Shown: in pieces, positions 8,059 to 17,123 of the stretch
Position numbering within the stretch: position 1 is the stretch's first letter
Layout of the letters: each line of letters starts with the position of its first letter
Assembly: GCA_031394355.1 (NCBI GenBank)
Contig: JANNSU010000008.1
Span: 1 to 64,000, forward strand
Length of the DNA stretch: 64,000 nt
Origin: JAEUMY01 sp031394355
GTDB taxonomy: Bacteria > Pseudomonadota > Gammaproteobacteria > Burkholderiales > Usitatibacteraceae
Direction of reading: 5' to 3'
Notes under the pieces: generated by a model
Seen by the model: only the letters and a program-made list of their open reading frames with translations
Database searches by the model: none
What the model was told of the DNA's origin: nothing
Position numbers and translations under genes: made by a program

Positions 8059-8982
8059 TCAAGGGAGCGAGGGAGGAAGGTGACCAGCCACGATTCTGCC
8101 CGACTCTGCGAAATCGTATCCGACCGGCTCGCCAGACAGGTAGCGCGTGTCGTCGCTGGTCAAACCTGCCATGAGCTGCTGCAGCAGGGGGCGGAAAAAC
8201 ACCGTGCGCGGCACGACCAGATCAAGGCATTCCCAGCCGAGTGGAAGGAAACCCAGATTGAACTCATGCGCCGCCGCCTCGCACCCGGGCGCGCAGTCCG
8301 CCATGCCGCGTGCGAGGGTGGACGCCGCGAGCCGCTCCGTGGGCATCTCGGCCACGATGTCGAGATTGATCATCGACAGTCCCGCATGACGCAATTGCGT
8401 CAGGAAGAAGTGGTGCGAGCCGGAGCCCTCCTGGCGCGCCACCCAGCGAAGGCCCGGCACGAACAGCTCCGCCAGGTTGCGAGGTGTCGACAGGGTCTTT
8501 CGCAGCAGGATGCCCTGCGAGCGGCGGGCCATGCGGACCAGCGCCCATTGCTCCGCCCCGCGAATATTCGCAAGCAGTTTCATGTGATGGTGATCGGCCA
8601 TCTCAGCCGGCCCCCAATGGATGAGGCAGGCGTGGGCGCGATGCGCCGCGAGCAGCTCCAGCCCCGCGCGAGTGCCGACGGGCGAGTAGCTCACGGACGC
8701 CGCGCTGCCGACACCCTGCGCCAGCGCATTCACCGTCGCGGAGATGAGCGGATCGTCGCTGCCCGTGATGATGAGGCGGTCCTCTGCCGCCGCCATCTGT
8801 GTCGTCTCCATCAACCACGCGTCCACCAGCGACTTCGGGAACAGCCACTTGCCGCTGGCCTTGGTGCCGGGGAGCTTGCCCTCCTGCAGCAGCGCGTAGA
8901 TCTTTTTTTCGTTCAGGTGGAGATAGGCGGCGACCTCTTTGACCGTGAGGTAGGGGCTGCGGTGATCTGCGGACTCACTCAA
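8059..8982 (-). CDS. Excisionase-type HTH regulator with periplasmic-binding-like domain
   Basis: Predicted transcriptional regulator of 307 residues. Residues 10-60 form a MerR/excisionase-type helix-turn-helix (LTVKEVAAYLHLNEKKIYALL, then GKWLFPKSLVDAWL). The rest is a PBP-like ligand domain of the type often tied to molybdate and molybdopterin genes. TTG 8982 was chosen: it has AAGGTG seven bases upstream and gives a start just before the HTH. Longer versions of the frame run into a REP array and are not credible. moeA lies upstream on the same strand, which supports a molybdenum-related role. A palindrome copy is read here as LLANIRG. Confidence 0.78.
   Translation of the reverse strand: MSESADHRSPYLTVKEVAAYLHLNEKKIYALLQEGKLPGTKASGKWLFPKSLVDAWLMETTQMAAAEDRLIITGSDDPLISATVNALAQGVGSAASVSYSPVGTRAGLELLAAHRAHACLIHWGPAEMADHHHMKLLANIRGAEQWALVRMARRSQGILLRKTLSTPRNLAELFVPGLRWVARQEGSGSHHFFLTQLRHAGLSMINLDIVAEMPTERLAASTLARGMADCAPGCEAAAHEFNLGFLPLGWECLDLVVPRTVFFRPLLQQLMAGLTSDDTRYLSGEPVGYDFAESGRIVAGHLPPSLP
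8560..8571. repeat. GCGAATATTCGC palindrome, copy 7
   Basis: Inside the HTH-PBP regulator gene, read as Ala-Asn-Ile-Arg. Confidence 0.95.
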
Positions 8983-9000
8983 ACCGAAGCACCTTTGCAA

Positions 9001-9239
9001 TACCGCCCTTTGAACAAGGGGCAGTCCGGGGATCCTCCCAGCCTTCGGCACCCCCCTTTGCAAAAGGGGCAGTCCGGGAATTCTCCCAGCCTTCGGCACC
9101 CCCCTTTGCAAAAGGGCCATACCGGGAATCCCCCCGCCTTCGGCACCCCCCTTTGCAAAAGGGGGGCAGGGGGGATTTCAGCCCTTGCGAATATTCGCAA
9201 TCAAATCCCCCTCGATCCCCCTTTTGCAAAGGGGGAGGC
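9001..9239. repeat. REP/MITE array with tandem arms and a central palindrome
   Basis: Three or four tandem copies of a unit of about 58 bp, each with a CCCCTTTGCAAAAGGGG hairpin, run into a full element. The full element is a left arm ending GGGGGGATTT, a spacer holding GCGAATATTCGC, and an inverted right arm starting AAATCCCCCT. The array fills the gap between moeA and the regulator gene. Confidence 0.9.
9187..9198. repeat. GCGAATATTCGC palindrome, copy 8
   Basis: In the spacer between the two inverted arms of the REP/MITE element, with T..A flanks. Confidence 0.95.
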
Positions 9240-9258
9240 AGGGTTGGCCGAGGTTGCA

Positions 9259-10524
9259 TCACACCACACCTTCCAGCACCTGCACATCCACTACCGTGTT
9301 GGCCTCGACGTTGCCCACATGGTCGCCCAGCACGATGAAGCAATTGGCATCCGACATGGATTTGAGAATGCCCGAGCCTTGTTCGCCGGTGACGCGCACG
9401 GTCCATGTTCCCTCCACACCCTGCGAGAGAATGCCGCGCTGGAACTCGGTGCGGCCCGGCGCCTTCTTGATGGGCGAGGTGCAGATGGCTTTCAGCATGG
9501 GCTGCGGCGGGACCGGGTTTACGCCTTGCAACGTGAGCAGGGCGTCGCGCACGAACTGGTAGAACGTCACCATCACCGACACCGGATTGCCGGGCAGGCC
9601 GAAGAAATGGGCACCGGCGATCTTGCCGTAGGCGAGCGGCCTGCCAGGCTTCATGGCGATTTTCCAGAAGACGACTTCGCCCAGCTTGTCCATCAGCTGC
9701 TTCACGAAATCCGCTTCGCCTACCGACACGCCGCCAGAGGTGATGACGACATCGGCATTGGCGGCCGCATCGCGGAACGCCTTCTCCAGCAAAACCGGGT
9801 CGTCCCGCACCACCCCCATGTCCAGCACGTCGCAACCCAGCTTTTCCAGCATGCCGAAGAGCGTGTAGCGGTTGGAGTCGTAAATCTGTCCTTCTGCGAG
9901 TGGCTTGCCGATGGACACCAGTTCATCGCCGGTGGAGAAGAACGCCACGCGGAGCTTGCGGTAGGCGTACACATCACCGATGCCGAGTGAGGCCAGCAGA
10001 CCGAGCTCGGACGGACGAATTGCACGTCCTGCGGCCAGTGCAATGGCACCTTGTTTCAGATCCTCGCCTGCGTAACGCACGTTCTGGCCCTTCCTCTGGC
10101 CGGGTGCGAAGGTGATCTGCTTGCCGTCCACCTGGGCCCGCTCCTGCATGACGACCGTGTCGGTGCCTTCAGGCACCACACCACCAGTGAAAATGCGGAC
10201 GCATTCGCCCGCCTGTAATGCGCCCTTGAACGGCACGCCCGCAAAGCTGGCACCCACCTCGGTGAGCGTGGTGTCGCCGTCCCTGAGGTCGGCAAAGCGG
10301 AGCGTCCAGCCATCCATGGCCGAATTGATGTGCGCCGGCACGTCAACCGGCGAGACAACGTCTTCCGCAAGCACGCGGCCCAGTGCCGAGCGAATGGGTA
10401 GCCGCACCACGCCGGAGACCGGGGACAAGAACTCCTGAATGAAGGCGCGCGCCTTCACCACAGGCATGGAATTGGGATCGTAATCGTCGGCGCAGGAGGC
10501 TTGTGAGATGGTGCGTGCGGACAT
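9259..10524 (-). CDS. moeA: Molybdopterin molybdenumtransferase MoeA
   Basis: Inserts molybdenum into adenylated molybdopterin, the last step of molybdenum cofactor assembly. The 421-residue length and domain order match MoeA: an N-terminal region with SALGRVLAEDV and HINSAMDGW, the MogA-like domain with FSTGDELV and YDSNRY, the ITSGGVSVGEADF loop, and the C-terminal beta-barrel. ATG 10524 (MSARTISQ) was chosen with AAAGG upstream; the longer frame upstream has low-complexity, shadow-like translation. The regulator with a PBP-like domain follows after the REP array. No other moa or mob genes are in the window. Confidence 0.95.
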   Translation of the reverse strand: MSARTISQASCADDYDPNSMPVVKARAFIQEFLSPVSGVVRLPIRSALGRVLAEDVVSPVDVPAHINSAMDGWTLRFADLRDGDTTLTEVGASFAGVPFKGALQAGECVRIFTGGVVPEGTDTVVMQERAQVDGKQITFAPGQRKGQNVRYAGEDLKQGAIALAAGRAIRPSELGLLASLGIGDVYAYRKLRVAFFSTGDELVSIGKPLAEGQIYDSNRYTLFGMLEKLGCDVLDMGVVRDDPVLLEKAFRDAAANADVVITSGGVSVGEADFVKQLMDKLGEVVFWKIAMKPGRPLAYGKIAGAHFFGLPGNPVSVMVTFYQFVRDALLTLQGVNPVPPQPMLKAICTSPIKKAPGRTEFQRGILSQGVEGTWTVRVTGEQGSGILKSMSDANCFIVLGDHVGNVEANTVVDVQVLEGVV

Positions 10525-10561
10525 GCTTTGAACCTTTCTTGCGAAGTTTCGCGCTGGGCTA

Positions 10562-11038
10562 CTAGCGGCAGTTGCGGTCGATGAAGGATTGGACGCGCGC
10601 CATCTCGGCCGGCCGATCCTTGTCTTCCAGATAGACCCGCTCACCCTTGTCATTGCGCTGGTAGAGGGAAATCTGTTCCTGCAGTCGCGCAAGGTGGCGG
10701 CGTGCGTCAGGGCAGTCTGCCTGCTTGCGTTCGCGGGCCTTGGCTTCTTCGCGCTCCTTTTGTTCACGCGCAATCTGGCGTTGGCGGAACTCGAGGTCCT
10801 GTGACTTTGCGGACGGGGCAGAGGACGATGCTGGCGCGCCGGTTCCGGCGCCCGGCGGCGGTGCCTGCATTTTTTGTGCCTTCTTTTCCGGCGGCGGTTC
10901 TGCGGTGTAATGCGTGACGCCTTTTTCATCCACCCACTTGTAGATCTGCGCTGCAGAGGGCGTGGCGATCAGGAGCCCGGCTGCGATCGTGGCGGCGAAA
11001 ACCATGCAGTCAAGGTTTGAGGGCGGGTGGGTGCACAT
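10562..11038 (-). CDS. DUF4124 domain protein
   Basis: Envelope protein of unknown function. A signal-like segment (MVFAATIAAGLLIATPSAA) is followed by the DUF4124 core IYKWVDEKGVTHYTAEPP, a Pro/Ser/Ala linker, a charged helical stretch rich in Glu, Arg and Lys, and a Cys-ended tail (SFIDRNCR). ATG 11038 and ATG 11005 are both possible; the second puts the hydrophobic segment at the very N-terminus but lacks a clear ribosome-binding site. It lies 37 bp ahead of moeA on the same strand. DUF4124 proteins are common in beta- and gammaproteobacteria. Confidence 0.8.
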   Translation of the reverse strand: MCTHPPSNLDCMVFAATIAAGLLIATPSAAQIYKWVDEKGVTHYTAEPPPEKKAQKMQAPPPGAGTGAPASSSAPSAKSQDLEFRQRQIAREQKEREEAKARERKQADCPDARRHLARLQEQISLYQRNDKGERVYLEDKDRPAEMARVQSFIDRNCR

Positions 11039-11128
11039 GGGAGGGAGAAGAACGGGATTGAGCAGATTGAGAAGATTCAGGAGATTGGCGGGTACACAAA
11101 CGTCATTCTAGCTGACGCATGCATGACT

Positions 11129-11134
11129 TATACT
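11129..11134 (+). promoter_or_regulatory. Possible -10 box ahead of the decarboxylase gene
   Basis: TATACT, one base from the sigma-70 consensus, lies about 50 bp before the decarboxylase ATG. The matching -35 region is weak. Confidence 0.35.
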
Positions 11135-11180
11135 GCGCGCTCGCAGGCCCCTCAACTCCTTCTGGTCACATTCCGCCGCC

Positions 11181-13424
11181 ATGAAATTTCGCTTTCCCGT
11201 TGTCATCATCGACGAAGACTACCGTTCCGAAAACACGTCTGGCCTCGGCATCAGGGCGCTGGCAGACGCGATCGAGAAGGAAGGCATGGAAGTGCTGGGC
11301 GTCACGAGCTACGGCGACCTGTCCCAGTTTGCCCAGCAGCAGAGCCGCGCGTCGGCCTTCATCCTGTCCATCGATGACGAGGAATTCACGCCCGGCCCGG
11401 AAATTGACCCTGCGGTCGTGAACCTGCGCCAGTTCATCGAGGAAATCCGACGCAAGAACTCCGACATCCCGATCTATCTGTATGGCGAGACCAAGACCTC
11501 GCGCCACTTGCCCAACGACATCCTGCGTGAGCTGCATGGCTTCATCCACATGTTCGAAGACACGCCGGAATTCGTGGCACGCCACATCATTCGCGAGGCC
11601 AAGTCATACCTCGACGGACTGGCACCACCCTTCTTCCGCGCGCTGGTGCATTACGCGCAGGACGGTTCGTACTCGTGGCATTGCCCGGGCCACTCCGGCG
11701 GGGTCGCCTTCCTGAAGTCACCCATCGGCCAGATGTTCCACCAGTTCTTTGGCGAAAACATGCTGCGCGCCGACGTCTGCAACGCCGTGGAAGAGCTGGG
11801 CCAGCTTTTGGATCATACCGGTCCGGTGGCGGCGTCCGAGCGGAACGCGGCACGCATCTTCAACGCCGACCATTGCTACTTCGTCACCAACGGCACGTCG
11901 ACGTCCAACAAGATGGTATGGCATGCCAATGTGGCACCCGGCGACATCGTCATCGTGGATCGCAACTGTCACAAATCCATCCTGCACGCCATCATCATGA
12001 CGGGCGCCACGCCGATCTTCCTCATGCCGACGCGGAACCATCTCGGCATCATCGGGCCCATCCCGAAAGAGGAGTTCGAGCCTGCGAATATTCGCAAGAA
12101 GATCGAGGCCAATCCGTTCATCAAGAACAAGGGTGCCAAGCCGCGCATCATGACACTGACACAGTCCACCTATGACGGTGTGCTCTACAACGTCGAGACG
12201 CTGAAAGGCATGCTGGACGGGCACGTTGACCATCTGCATTTCGACGAGGCCTGGCTGCCGCATGCGACATTCCACGAGTTCTACCAGGACATGCACGCCA
12301 TCGGCAAGGATCGCCCCCGCCCCAAAGAGGCGATGATCTATGCCACGCACTCGACCCACAAACTTCTGGCGGGCATTTCCCAGGCTTCGCAGATCATCGT
12401 GAGCGAGTCCGAGACGCGCAAGCTTGATCGCCACATCTTCAATGAAGCGTACCTGATGCATACGTCGACGTCGCCGCAGTACGCCATCATCGCGTCTTGC
12501 GACGTGGCAGCGGCCATGATGGAGCCGCCCGGGGGCACGGCGCTGGTGGAGGAATCGATCCTGGAGGCGCTCGATTTCCGTCGCGCGATGCGCAAGGTCG
12601 ATGATGAATTCGGCAAGGACTGGTGGTTCAAGGTCTGGGGCCCCGACAAGCTGGCCGAAGAGGGCATGGGATCGCGCGAAGACTGGGTGCTCAAGAGCAA
12701 CGAGAAGTGGCACGGCTTCGGCAATCTGGCTGCGGGCTTCAACATGCTGGACCCGATCAAGTCCACCATCGTCACGCCCGGTCTGGACGTCTCCGGCAAA
12801 TTCGCCAAGTCTGGCATCCCGGCGTCCATCTTCACCAAGTTCCTCGCGGAACACGGCGTCATCGTGGAAAAGACCGGTTTGTATTCGTTCTTCATCATGT
12901 TCACCATCGGCATCACCAAGGGCCGCTGGAACACGCTCTTGACCGCGTTGCAGCAGTTCAAGGACGACTACGACAGGAATCAGCCGATGTGGAAGATCCT
13001 GCCTGAATTTGTCGCCACACAGCCGCAGTACGAGCGTCTCGGCCTGCGCGATCTGTGTCAGCAGATTCACGACATGTACAAGGCCGGCGATGTCGCCCGC
13101 CTCACCACGGAGATGTACCTGTCCAACATGGAACCGATGATGAGCCCCGCGGATGCCTTCGCCAAGATGGCGCACCGCGAGATGGACCGTGTGCCCATCG
13201 AGCAGCTGGAGGGCCGCGCCACCGCAGTGTTGCTGACGCCGTATCCGCCCGGCATTCCGCTGCTCATTCCTGGCGAGCGGTTCAACAAGACCATCGTGCA
13301 GTACCTCAAGTTCGCCCGCGACTTCAATGCCCAGTTCCCCGGCTTCGAGACGGATATTCACGGCCTGGTCGAGGAAACGGTTGGCGGCAAGACAGAGTTC
13401 TTCGTCGACTGTCTGAAGATCTGA
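11181..13424 (+). CDS. Orn/Lys/Arg decarboxylase (AdiA/LdcI-type, PLP-dependent)
   Basis: Cytoplasmic PLP decarboxylase that converts a basic amino acid to the polyamine or diamine with uptake of a proton. It has 747 residues, close to biodegradative AdiA (about 755) and longer than LdcI or SpeC. An N-terminal receiver-like wing domain (VVIIDEDY...) precedes the catalytic core. The PLP lysine is in THSTHKLLAG, with HCPGHSGG and TNGTSTSNK upstream. A palindrome copy is read as PANIRKK in the core. Whether the substrate is arginine, lysine or ornithine cannot be fixed by eye; length favours arginine. A receiver-domain gene follows 22 bp downstream. Confidence 0.9.
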   Translation: MKFRFPVVIIDEDYRSENTSGLGIRALADAIEKEGMEVLGVTSYGDLSQFAQQQSRASAFILSIDDEEFTPGPEIDPAVVNLRQFIEEIRRKNSDIPIYLYGETKTSRHLPNDILRELHGFIHMFEDTPEFVARHIIREAKSYLDGLAPPFFRALVHYAQDGSYSWHCPGHSGGVAFLKSPIGQMFHQFFGENMLRADVCNAVEELGQLLDHTGPVAASERNAARIFNADHCYFVTNGTSTSNKMVWHANVAPGDIVIVDRNCHKSILHAIIMTGATPIFLMPTRNHLGIIGPIPKEEFEPANIRKKIEANPFIKNKGAKPRIMTLTQSTYDGVLYNVETLKGMLDGHVDHLHFDEAWLPHATFHEFYQDMHAIGKDRPRPKEAMIYATHSTHKLLAGISQASQIIVSESETRKLDRHIFNEAYLMHTSTSPQYAIIASCDVAAAMMEPPGGTALVEESILEALDFRRAMRKVDDEFGKDWWFKVWGPDKLAEEGMGSREDWVLKSNEKWHGFGNLAAGFNMLDPIKSTIVTPGLDVSGKFAKSGIPASIFTKFLAEHGVIVEKTGLYSFFIMFTIGITKGRWNTLLTALQQFKDDYDRNQPMWKILPEFVATQPQYERLGLRDLCQQIHDMYKAGDVARLTTEMYLSNMEPMMSPADAFAKMAHREMDRVPIEQLEGRATAVLLTPYPPGIPLLIPGERFNKTIVQYLKFARDFNAQFPGFETDIHGLVEETVGGKTEFFVDCLKI
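12084..12095. repeat. GCGAATATTCGC palindrome, copy 9
   Basis: Inside the decarboxylase gene, read as Ala-Asn-Ile-Arg, with T..A flanks. Confidence 0.95.
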
Positions 13425-13446
13425 TGTTGCAGAGTCGGTCACGCGC

Positions 13447-13851
13447 ATGACGACACCTCCCGATATCCCGTCACCGGCCGAGCTTCCTCCGCCGCTGCCG
13501 CTTGCGCTGGTGGTGGATGATGATGACGCCACGCGTGAGTTCTGCGAATTCGTTTTGACAAGGGTAGGGTTCAGCGTCGAGACCGCCCGCGACGGCCTGA
13601 CGGCACTGCGTCGCCTGCAGGCCGTGCGCTTCGCCGTGGCCATCTGTGATGTGCGCATGCCCATGCTCGATGGGCTGTCCGTGGTGCGGAACCTGCAGAA
13701 CCATCCCAACCGCTGCCCCTTTGTGCTGGTAACAGCCTATGAAGGTACTGCCATGCGTCGTCAGGCTGAAGCACTGGGCGTTGCCTGCCTGCAAAAGCCC
13801 CTGACCGAAGCGGTCATCCGCGACGCCATCGCGAGCGCAATGGCGCGTTGA
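13447..13851 (+). CDS. Single-domain response regulator
   Basis: Stand-alone receiver (REC) domain of 134 residues with no output domain. The acidic pocket is VVDDDDAT, the phospho-acceptor Asp is in AICDVRMP, the switch Thr is in LVTAYEG and the conserved Lys is in LQKP. A short Pro-rich N-terminal tail precedes the domain. Such proteins relay phosphate or act allosterically, as CheY does. No histidine kinase is adjacent, so its input is unknown. It follows the decarboxylase by 22 bp and may share its transcript. Confidence 0.88.
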   Translation: MTTPPDIPSPAELPPPLPLALVVDDDDATREFCEFVLTRVGFSVETARDGLTALRRLQAVRFAVAICDVRMPMLDGLSVVRNLQNHPNRCPFVLVTAYEGTAMRRQAEALGVACLQKPLTEAVIRDAIASAMAR

Positions 13852-14011
13852 CGCAGACATTCCTGACGTCGCGCCTGCGAGTGCGACGATTCAAGGCGGA
13901 GATTGACGTGCAGAGCCACCAGGTCGCGACAGGGCATTGCTTGCGAATTTCGGCATAATCGTTCGTGAGGCATCGCATCTCGACGGTGTCCGACTATCAG
14001 GGAGTTCCATC

Positions 14012-14536
14012 ATGGCCGACGAGCAAGGGAATGTGTACGCGCCGACAGAGGCGCGTGTAGATGATGTGGTGGTGGCGGGTGAAATTGATCGGGCCACTCG
14101 TGGCACGCGGCTCGGGGCAACACTGCTGGATGTCGTCATGCTGATGGGCGTCGTGATGTTGGGTGGCATTTTTGCCGCAGTCGCGATCCCGGCGATGTCG
14201 AAAGGAAATTCGGAAAGCGGCGTACTCGTGAGCATCATCGTCATCGGACTCGTCGGTATCGCGGCCCTGGGGTTGCTCATCGCCAACATCTATTACCTGC
14301 ACAAGAACGGCCAGACAGTGGGCAAGAAGATCCTCGGCATCAAAGTAGTGCGCACCAACGGCGAGCGCGCGGGACTGGCGCGCATATTCTTCCTGCGCTA
14401 CTTGCCGGTCACACTGATGGGCGCCGTTCCCTACATCGGTTTTCTGGTGGCCCTGACGGATTCGCTGCTGATCTTTCGCGAGTCGCAGCAGTGCCTGCAT
14501 GACAACATCGCCGACACCATCGTGATCAAGGCCTGA
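14012..14536 (+). CDS. RDD family membrane protein
   Basis: Membrane protein of 174 residues with the RDD fold. The ATRGTRLGATLLDVV segment holds the Arg and Asp residues at the start of the first membrane helix. Two more helices follow, then GKKILGIKVVRTNG and a final DNIADTIVIKA. ATG 14012 with a CAGGGAG site upstream was preferred to the longer frame from 13937. It opens the MoxR-type operon, although 36 bp separates it from the next gene while later genes overlap. RDD proteins are of uncertain function; some have been proposed as Na+/H+ antiporters. Confidence 0.82.
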   Translation: MADEQGNVYAPTEARVDDVVVAGEIDRATRGTRLGATLLDVVMLMGVVMLGGIFAAVAIPAMSKGNSESGVLVSIIVIGLVGIAALGLLIANIYYLHKNGQTVGKKILGIKVVRTNGERAGLARIFFLRYLPVTLMGAVPYIGFLVALTDSLLIFRESQQCLHDNIADTIVIKA

Positions 14537-14572
14537 ACGTCCGATGACGGCAGCGCAAGGTAGCCGTGCCGC

Positions 14573-15319
14573 ATGGCGGGGCGCATGATGCTGGACACCC
14601 GCCTCGGGGTGGAAACCCCCGAGGGCGTGCTGCTCGAGCTGAAGCCTGCGGGTCTGGTGCCGCGCTTCGCCGCGTTCGCGATCGACTTCCTCATTCGCGC
14701 CGCCCTGTACACCATTCTCGGTACCGCGCTGGGCCTTGCCGGCCGATTCGGCATGGGGCTGTTCCTCATCGGGCTCTTCCTTATCGAGTGGCTGTATCCG
14801 GTGGTTTTCGAGGTGTGGCGGCAGGGGGCCACACCGGGGAAGCGCAGCATGGGCATTGCTGTGGTCGAGGACAATGGCCTGCCGGTGAGCTTTGCCTCGT
14901 CAGTGGTGCGCAATCTGCTTCGCTTCGTGGATTTCCTGCCGCTGTTCTACGGCGCAGGCATTGTGTCCATGTTGATCACGCAGGACTTCAAGCGTCTTGG
15001 CGATCTCGCCGCCGGCACGCGAGTGGTGTACGTTGATCCGCCGGCGCGCCGCCGGGTGCTGCCCGATGTGGTACCCGAGGCACCGCGTGCGTTGCCTGTG
15101 CCGGCCGTGCAGCAGGCCATGATCGAGCTGTCCGAGCGTTCCGCGCGGCTCACGCCGGAACGCCTCGCAGAGTTGTGCGATCTGGCAGGGCGTGCGGTGG
15201 GACTGCGACCTTTGCCGGGTGCTGCCGTGCCTGAATCGCGAATATTCGCAATGGCTGCATGGCTGCTGGGCCGCCGCGAACAGCCGAAGCCGACACTGGC
15301 ACCGGAGAAGTTGCGATGA
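14573..15319 (+). CDS. RDD family membrane protein
   Basis: Second RDD protein, 248 residues. The membrane domain covers residues of about 25-150 (LVPRFAAFAIDFLIRAALY, later GATPGKRSMGIAVV and FKRLGDLAAGTRVVY). A soluble, Pro/Ala-rich C-terminal tail of about 90 residues follows, in which a palindrome copy is read as SRIFAMA. The stop overlaps the next start by 4 bp (ATGA), which points to translational coupling. RDD genes are regular members of MoxR/DUF58 clusters. Confidence 0.85.
   Translation: MAGRMMLDTRLGVETPEGVLLELKPAGLVPRFAAFAIDFLIRAALYTILGTALGLAGRFGMGLFLIGLFLIEWLYPVVFEVWRQGATPGKRSMGIAVVEDNGLPVSFASSVVRNLLRFVDFLPLFYGAGIVSMLITQDFKRLGDLAAGTRVVYVDPPARRRVLPDVVPEAPRALPVPAVQQAMIELSERSARLTPERLAELCDLAGRAVGLRPLPGAAVPESRIFAMAAWLLGRREQPKPTLAPEKLR
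15238..15249. repeat. GCGAATATTCGC palindrome, copy 10
   Basis: In the soluble tail of the second RDD protein, read as Arg-Ile-Phe-Ala. Confidence 0.95.
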
Positions 15320-16329
15320 CACCGGTCGAGTTCGAACGGCGCTACGGGCCGACCTGGGATCGCCTGGATGCCCTGCTGGGCTGGCTGAATGCCGGAAAGG
15401 CACGCATCACGGACAACAAGTGGAGTGCCGAAGCGGTGCCGCCTCTGTACCGCGAGGTTTGCCATCACCTGGCCCTCGCGCGCGACCGCGGCTACCCGGC
15501 TTTCATGATCGCCCGTCTCAATGGCCTGGTGCAGCGCACGCATCAGGTACTGTACCGGCCGCGCACCCGGTTCTGGTCCCTGGCGTGGCGCTATTTTTCG
15601 ATTGAGTTCCCGGGGTTGCTGCGCGCCAATCGCGGTGTGATGCTGCTCGCCACTGCCGCGTTTGCATTGCCGCTCGTGATCGTGGGACTCCTCGTGTACG
15701 TCATGCCGGAGATGATCTACTCGGTCATGGGTCCGGGTGAGGTAGGCAACATGGAGCGCATGTACAACCCGGCGGGCAAGGTCATCGGCCGGGAACGCGC
15801 GGGCGACTCGGACTTCTACATGTTCGGGTTCTACATCCGCAACAATATCGGTGTCAGTTTCCAGTGTTTCGCAAGCGGTCTCCTCGTGGGTGTCGGCAGT
15901 CTGTTCTATCTCGTGCTGAACGGCCTGCAGATCGGTGCCGTGTCCGGCTATCTCACGCAGATCGGCTACGGCGAGACCTTCTGGAGCTTCGTCTGCGGCC
16001 ATGGCAGCTTCGAGCTCACCGCCATCGTCATTTCCGGCGGTGCGGGGTTGAAGCTTGGGTTCGCATTGCTGGCACCGGGGCCTCTTACCCGGCGCGCGGC
16101 ACTGGTTGTGGCGGCGCGCGAGTCGGCACGCATCATGTACGGCGTCGTCGTCATGCTCGTCATTGCTGCATTCATCGAGGCATTCTGGTCGTCCAGCCGC
16201 TGGATACCGGTGGAGATCAAATACAGCGTCGCGGCATTGCTCTGGGCCTTGGTGCTGTATTACTGCGTGTTCCAGGGCCGCCCGCGTGCCTCACCGGTGC
16301 ACGCCACCGAGGCAGAGGCCAGCGCATGA
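15316..16329 (+). CDS. SpoIIM-like (DUF95) integral membrane protein
   Basis: 337-residue membrane protein of the stage II sporulation protein M family, which in non-sporulating bacteria travels with MoxR clusters. An N-terminal cytoplasmic helical domain (about 110 residues) precedes five or so membrane helices. The family-typical segments are FYIRNNIGVSFQCFASG and FVCGHGSFELTAIVISGGAG. ATG 15316 was chosen because it overlaps the previous stop and begins at the domain (MTPVEFERRYG). Function is unknown; membership in the operon is firm. Confidence 0.87.
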   Translation: MTPVEFERRYGPTWDRLDALLGWLNAGKARITDNKWSAEAVPPLYREVCHHLALARDRGYPAFMIARLNGLVQRTHQVLYRPRTRFWSLAWRYFSIEFPGLLRANRGVMLLATAAFALPLVIVGLLVYVMPEMIYSVMGPGEVGNMERMYNPAGKVIGRERAGDSDFYMFGFYIRNNIGVSFQCFASGLLVGVGSLFYLVLNGLQIGAVSGYLTQIGYGETFWSFVCGHGSFELTAIVISGGAGLKLGFALLAPGPLTRRAALVVAARESARIMYGVVVMLVIAAFIEAFWSSSRWIPVEIKYSVAALLWALVLYYCVFQGRPRASPVHATEAEASA

Positions 16330-17123
16330 ATCTCGAGGCGATCACCTTGAAGCTGCGTCCGCGCGGTGCCAACGAGGCCATGGATCTGGGCGTGCGGCTG
16401 CTCCAGCGCAATGCTGGCGCGGTGTACATCGTCTGGTGCGCGACGGTGCTGCCGCTTTGCCTTGCGCTCCTCATGCTGGCGCCGGTCGCGACCTGGTTGC
16501 CCCCGGTGTTGATCTGGTGGCTGAAGCCGCTCTACGATCGAATCGTTCTGTTCGTCTTGTCGCGAGCCGTGTTTGGCGTGGCGGTGGGTCTGCGCGACTT
16601 GAACTGGGGCACCATATTCGCAAGCGGGCTCCTCTGGTCGCTCACGCTGGGCCGATTCGACTTCGCCCGCAGCTTCAACCTGCCGGTCTATGTGCTGGAA
16701 GGCTTGAAAGGAAAGCGACGCCGCCAGCGCTTCAAGGTGTTGCAGAAGAACACGCGCGGCAATGCCGTGCTGCTGACTGTCGCGTTCGTGCATGCGGAAC
16801 AAGCCCTGGCGCTGTCGCTCATCGCGCTGGTCTATCTTTTCCTGCCTCAGCATCTCGACCTGCCGTTCTTCAACTGGATGTTCGAACCCGAAGCGCCGCT
16901 CTGGTTCAACGTGATGACGAGCAGCTTCTACATCCTCGTCCTCACCTTGCTTGAGCCCGTGTATGTGGCGTCGGGATTCACGCTGTACCTCAATCGGCGC
17001 GTGGAGCTCGAAGCCTGGGATATCGAGCTCGACCTGCGGCGCAATCTGCCCGCCGAAGAGACCGGGACCCACGTTCCGACTGCATTGCCGCTGCCGGGGC
17101 GAGCGATGGGGTTGGCGCGATGA
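16326..17123 (+). CDS. Multi-pass membrane protein of the MoxR operon
   Basis: 265-residue protein with about four hydrophobic helices (AVYIVWCATVLPLCLALLML, a second in SLIALVYLFLP, a third near SSFYILVLTLLEPVY) and basic loops (GLKGKRRRQRFKVLQK). I recognise no named domain. It overlaps both neighbours by 4 bp, so it is a true member of the operon. Proteins of this pattern are often found between SpoIIM-like and DUF4129 genes; a scaffold role in the envelope is a guess. Confidence 0.75.
   Translation: MNLEAITLKLRPRGANEAMDLGVRLLQRNAGAVYIVWCATVLPLCLALLMLAPVATWLPPVLIWWLKPLYDRIVLFVLSRAVFGVAVGLRDLNWGTIFASGLLWSLTLGRFDFARSFNLPVYVLEGLKGKRRRQRFKVLQKNTRGNAVLLTVAFVHAEQALALSLIALVYLFLPQHLDLPFFNWMFEPEAPLWFNVMTSSFYILVLTLLEPVYVASGFTLYLNRRVELEAWDIELDLRRNLPAEETGTHVPTALPLPGRAMGLAR

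Noticed and set aside
9001..9239. Possible CRISPR array
   Set aside because: Repeats of about 58 bp are nearly identical along their length with no distinct spacers, contain long hairpins and end in an inverted arm.
8979..9338. ORFs rich in PFCKGG-type repeats on both strands
   Set aside because: They are translations of the REP/MITE array.
7915..9990. 691-residue ORF on the plus strand
   Set aside because: It crosses a thioesterase gene, a regulator gene, a REP array and moeA, all on the minus strand.
11718..13709. 663-residue ORF antisense to the decarboxylase gene
   Set aside because: It is the mirror frame of a clear 747-residue enzyme in high-GC DNA; composition is Arg/His/Gly-rich and no family is seen.
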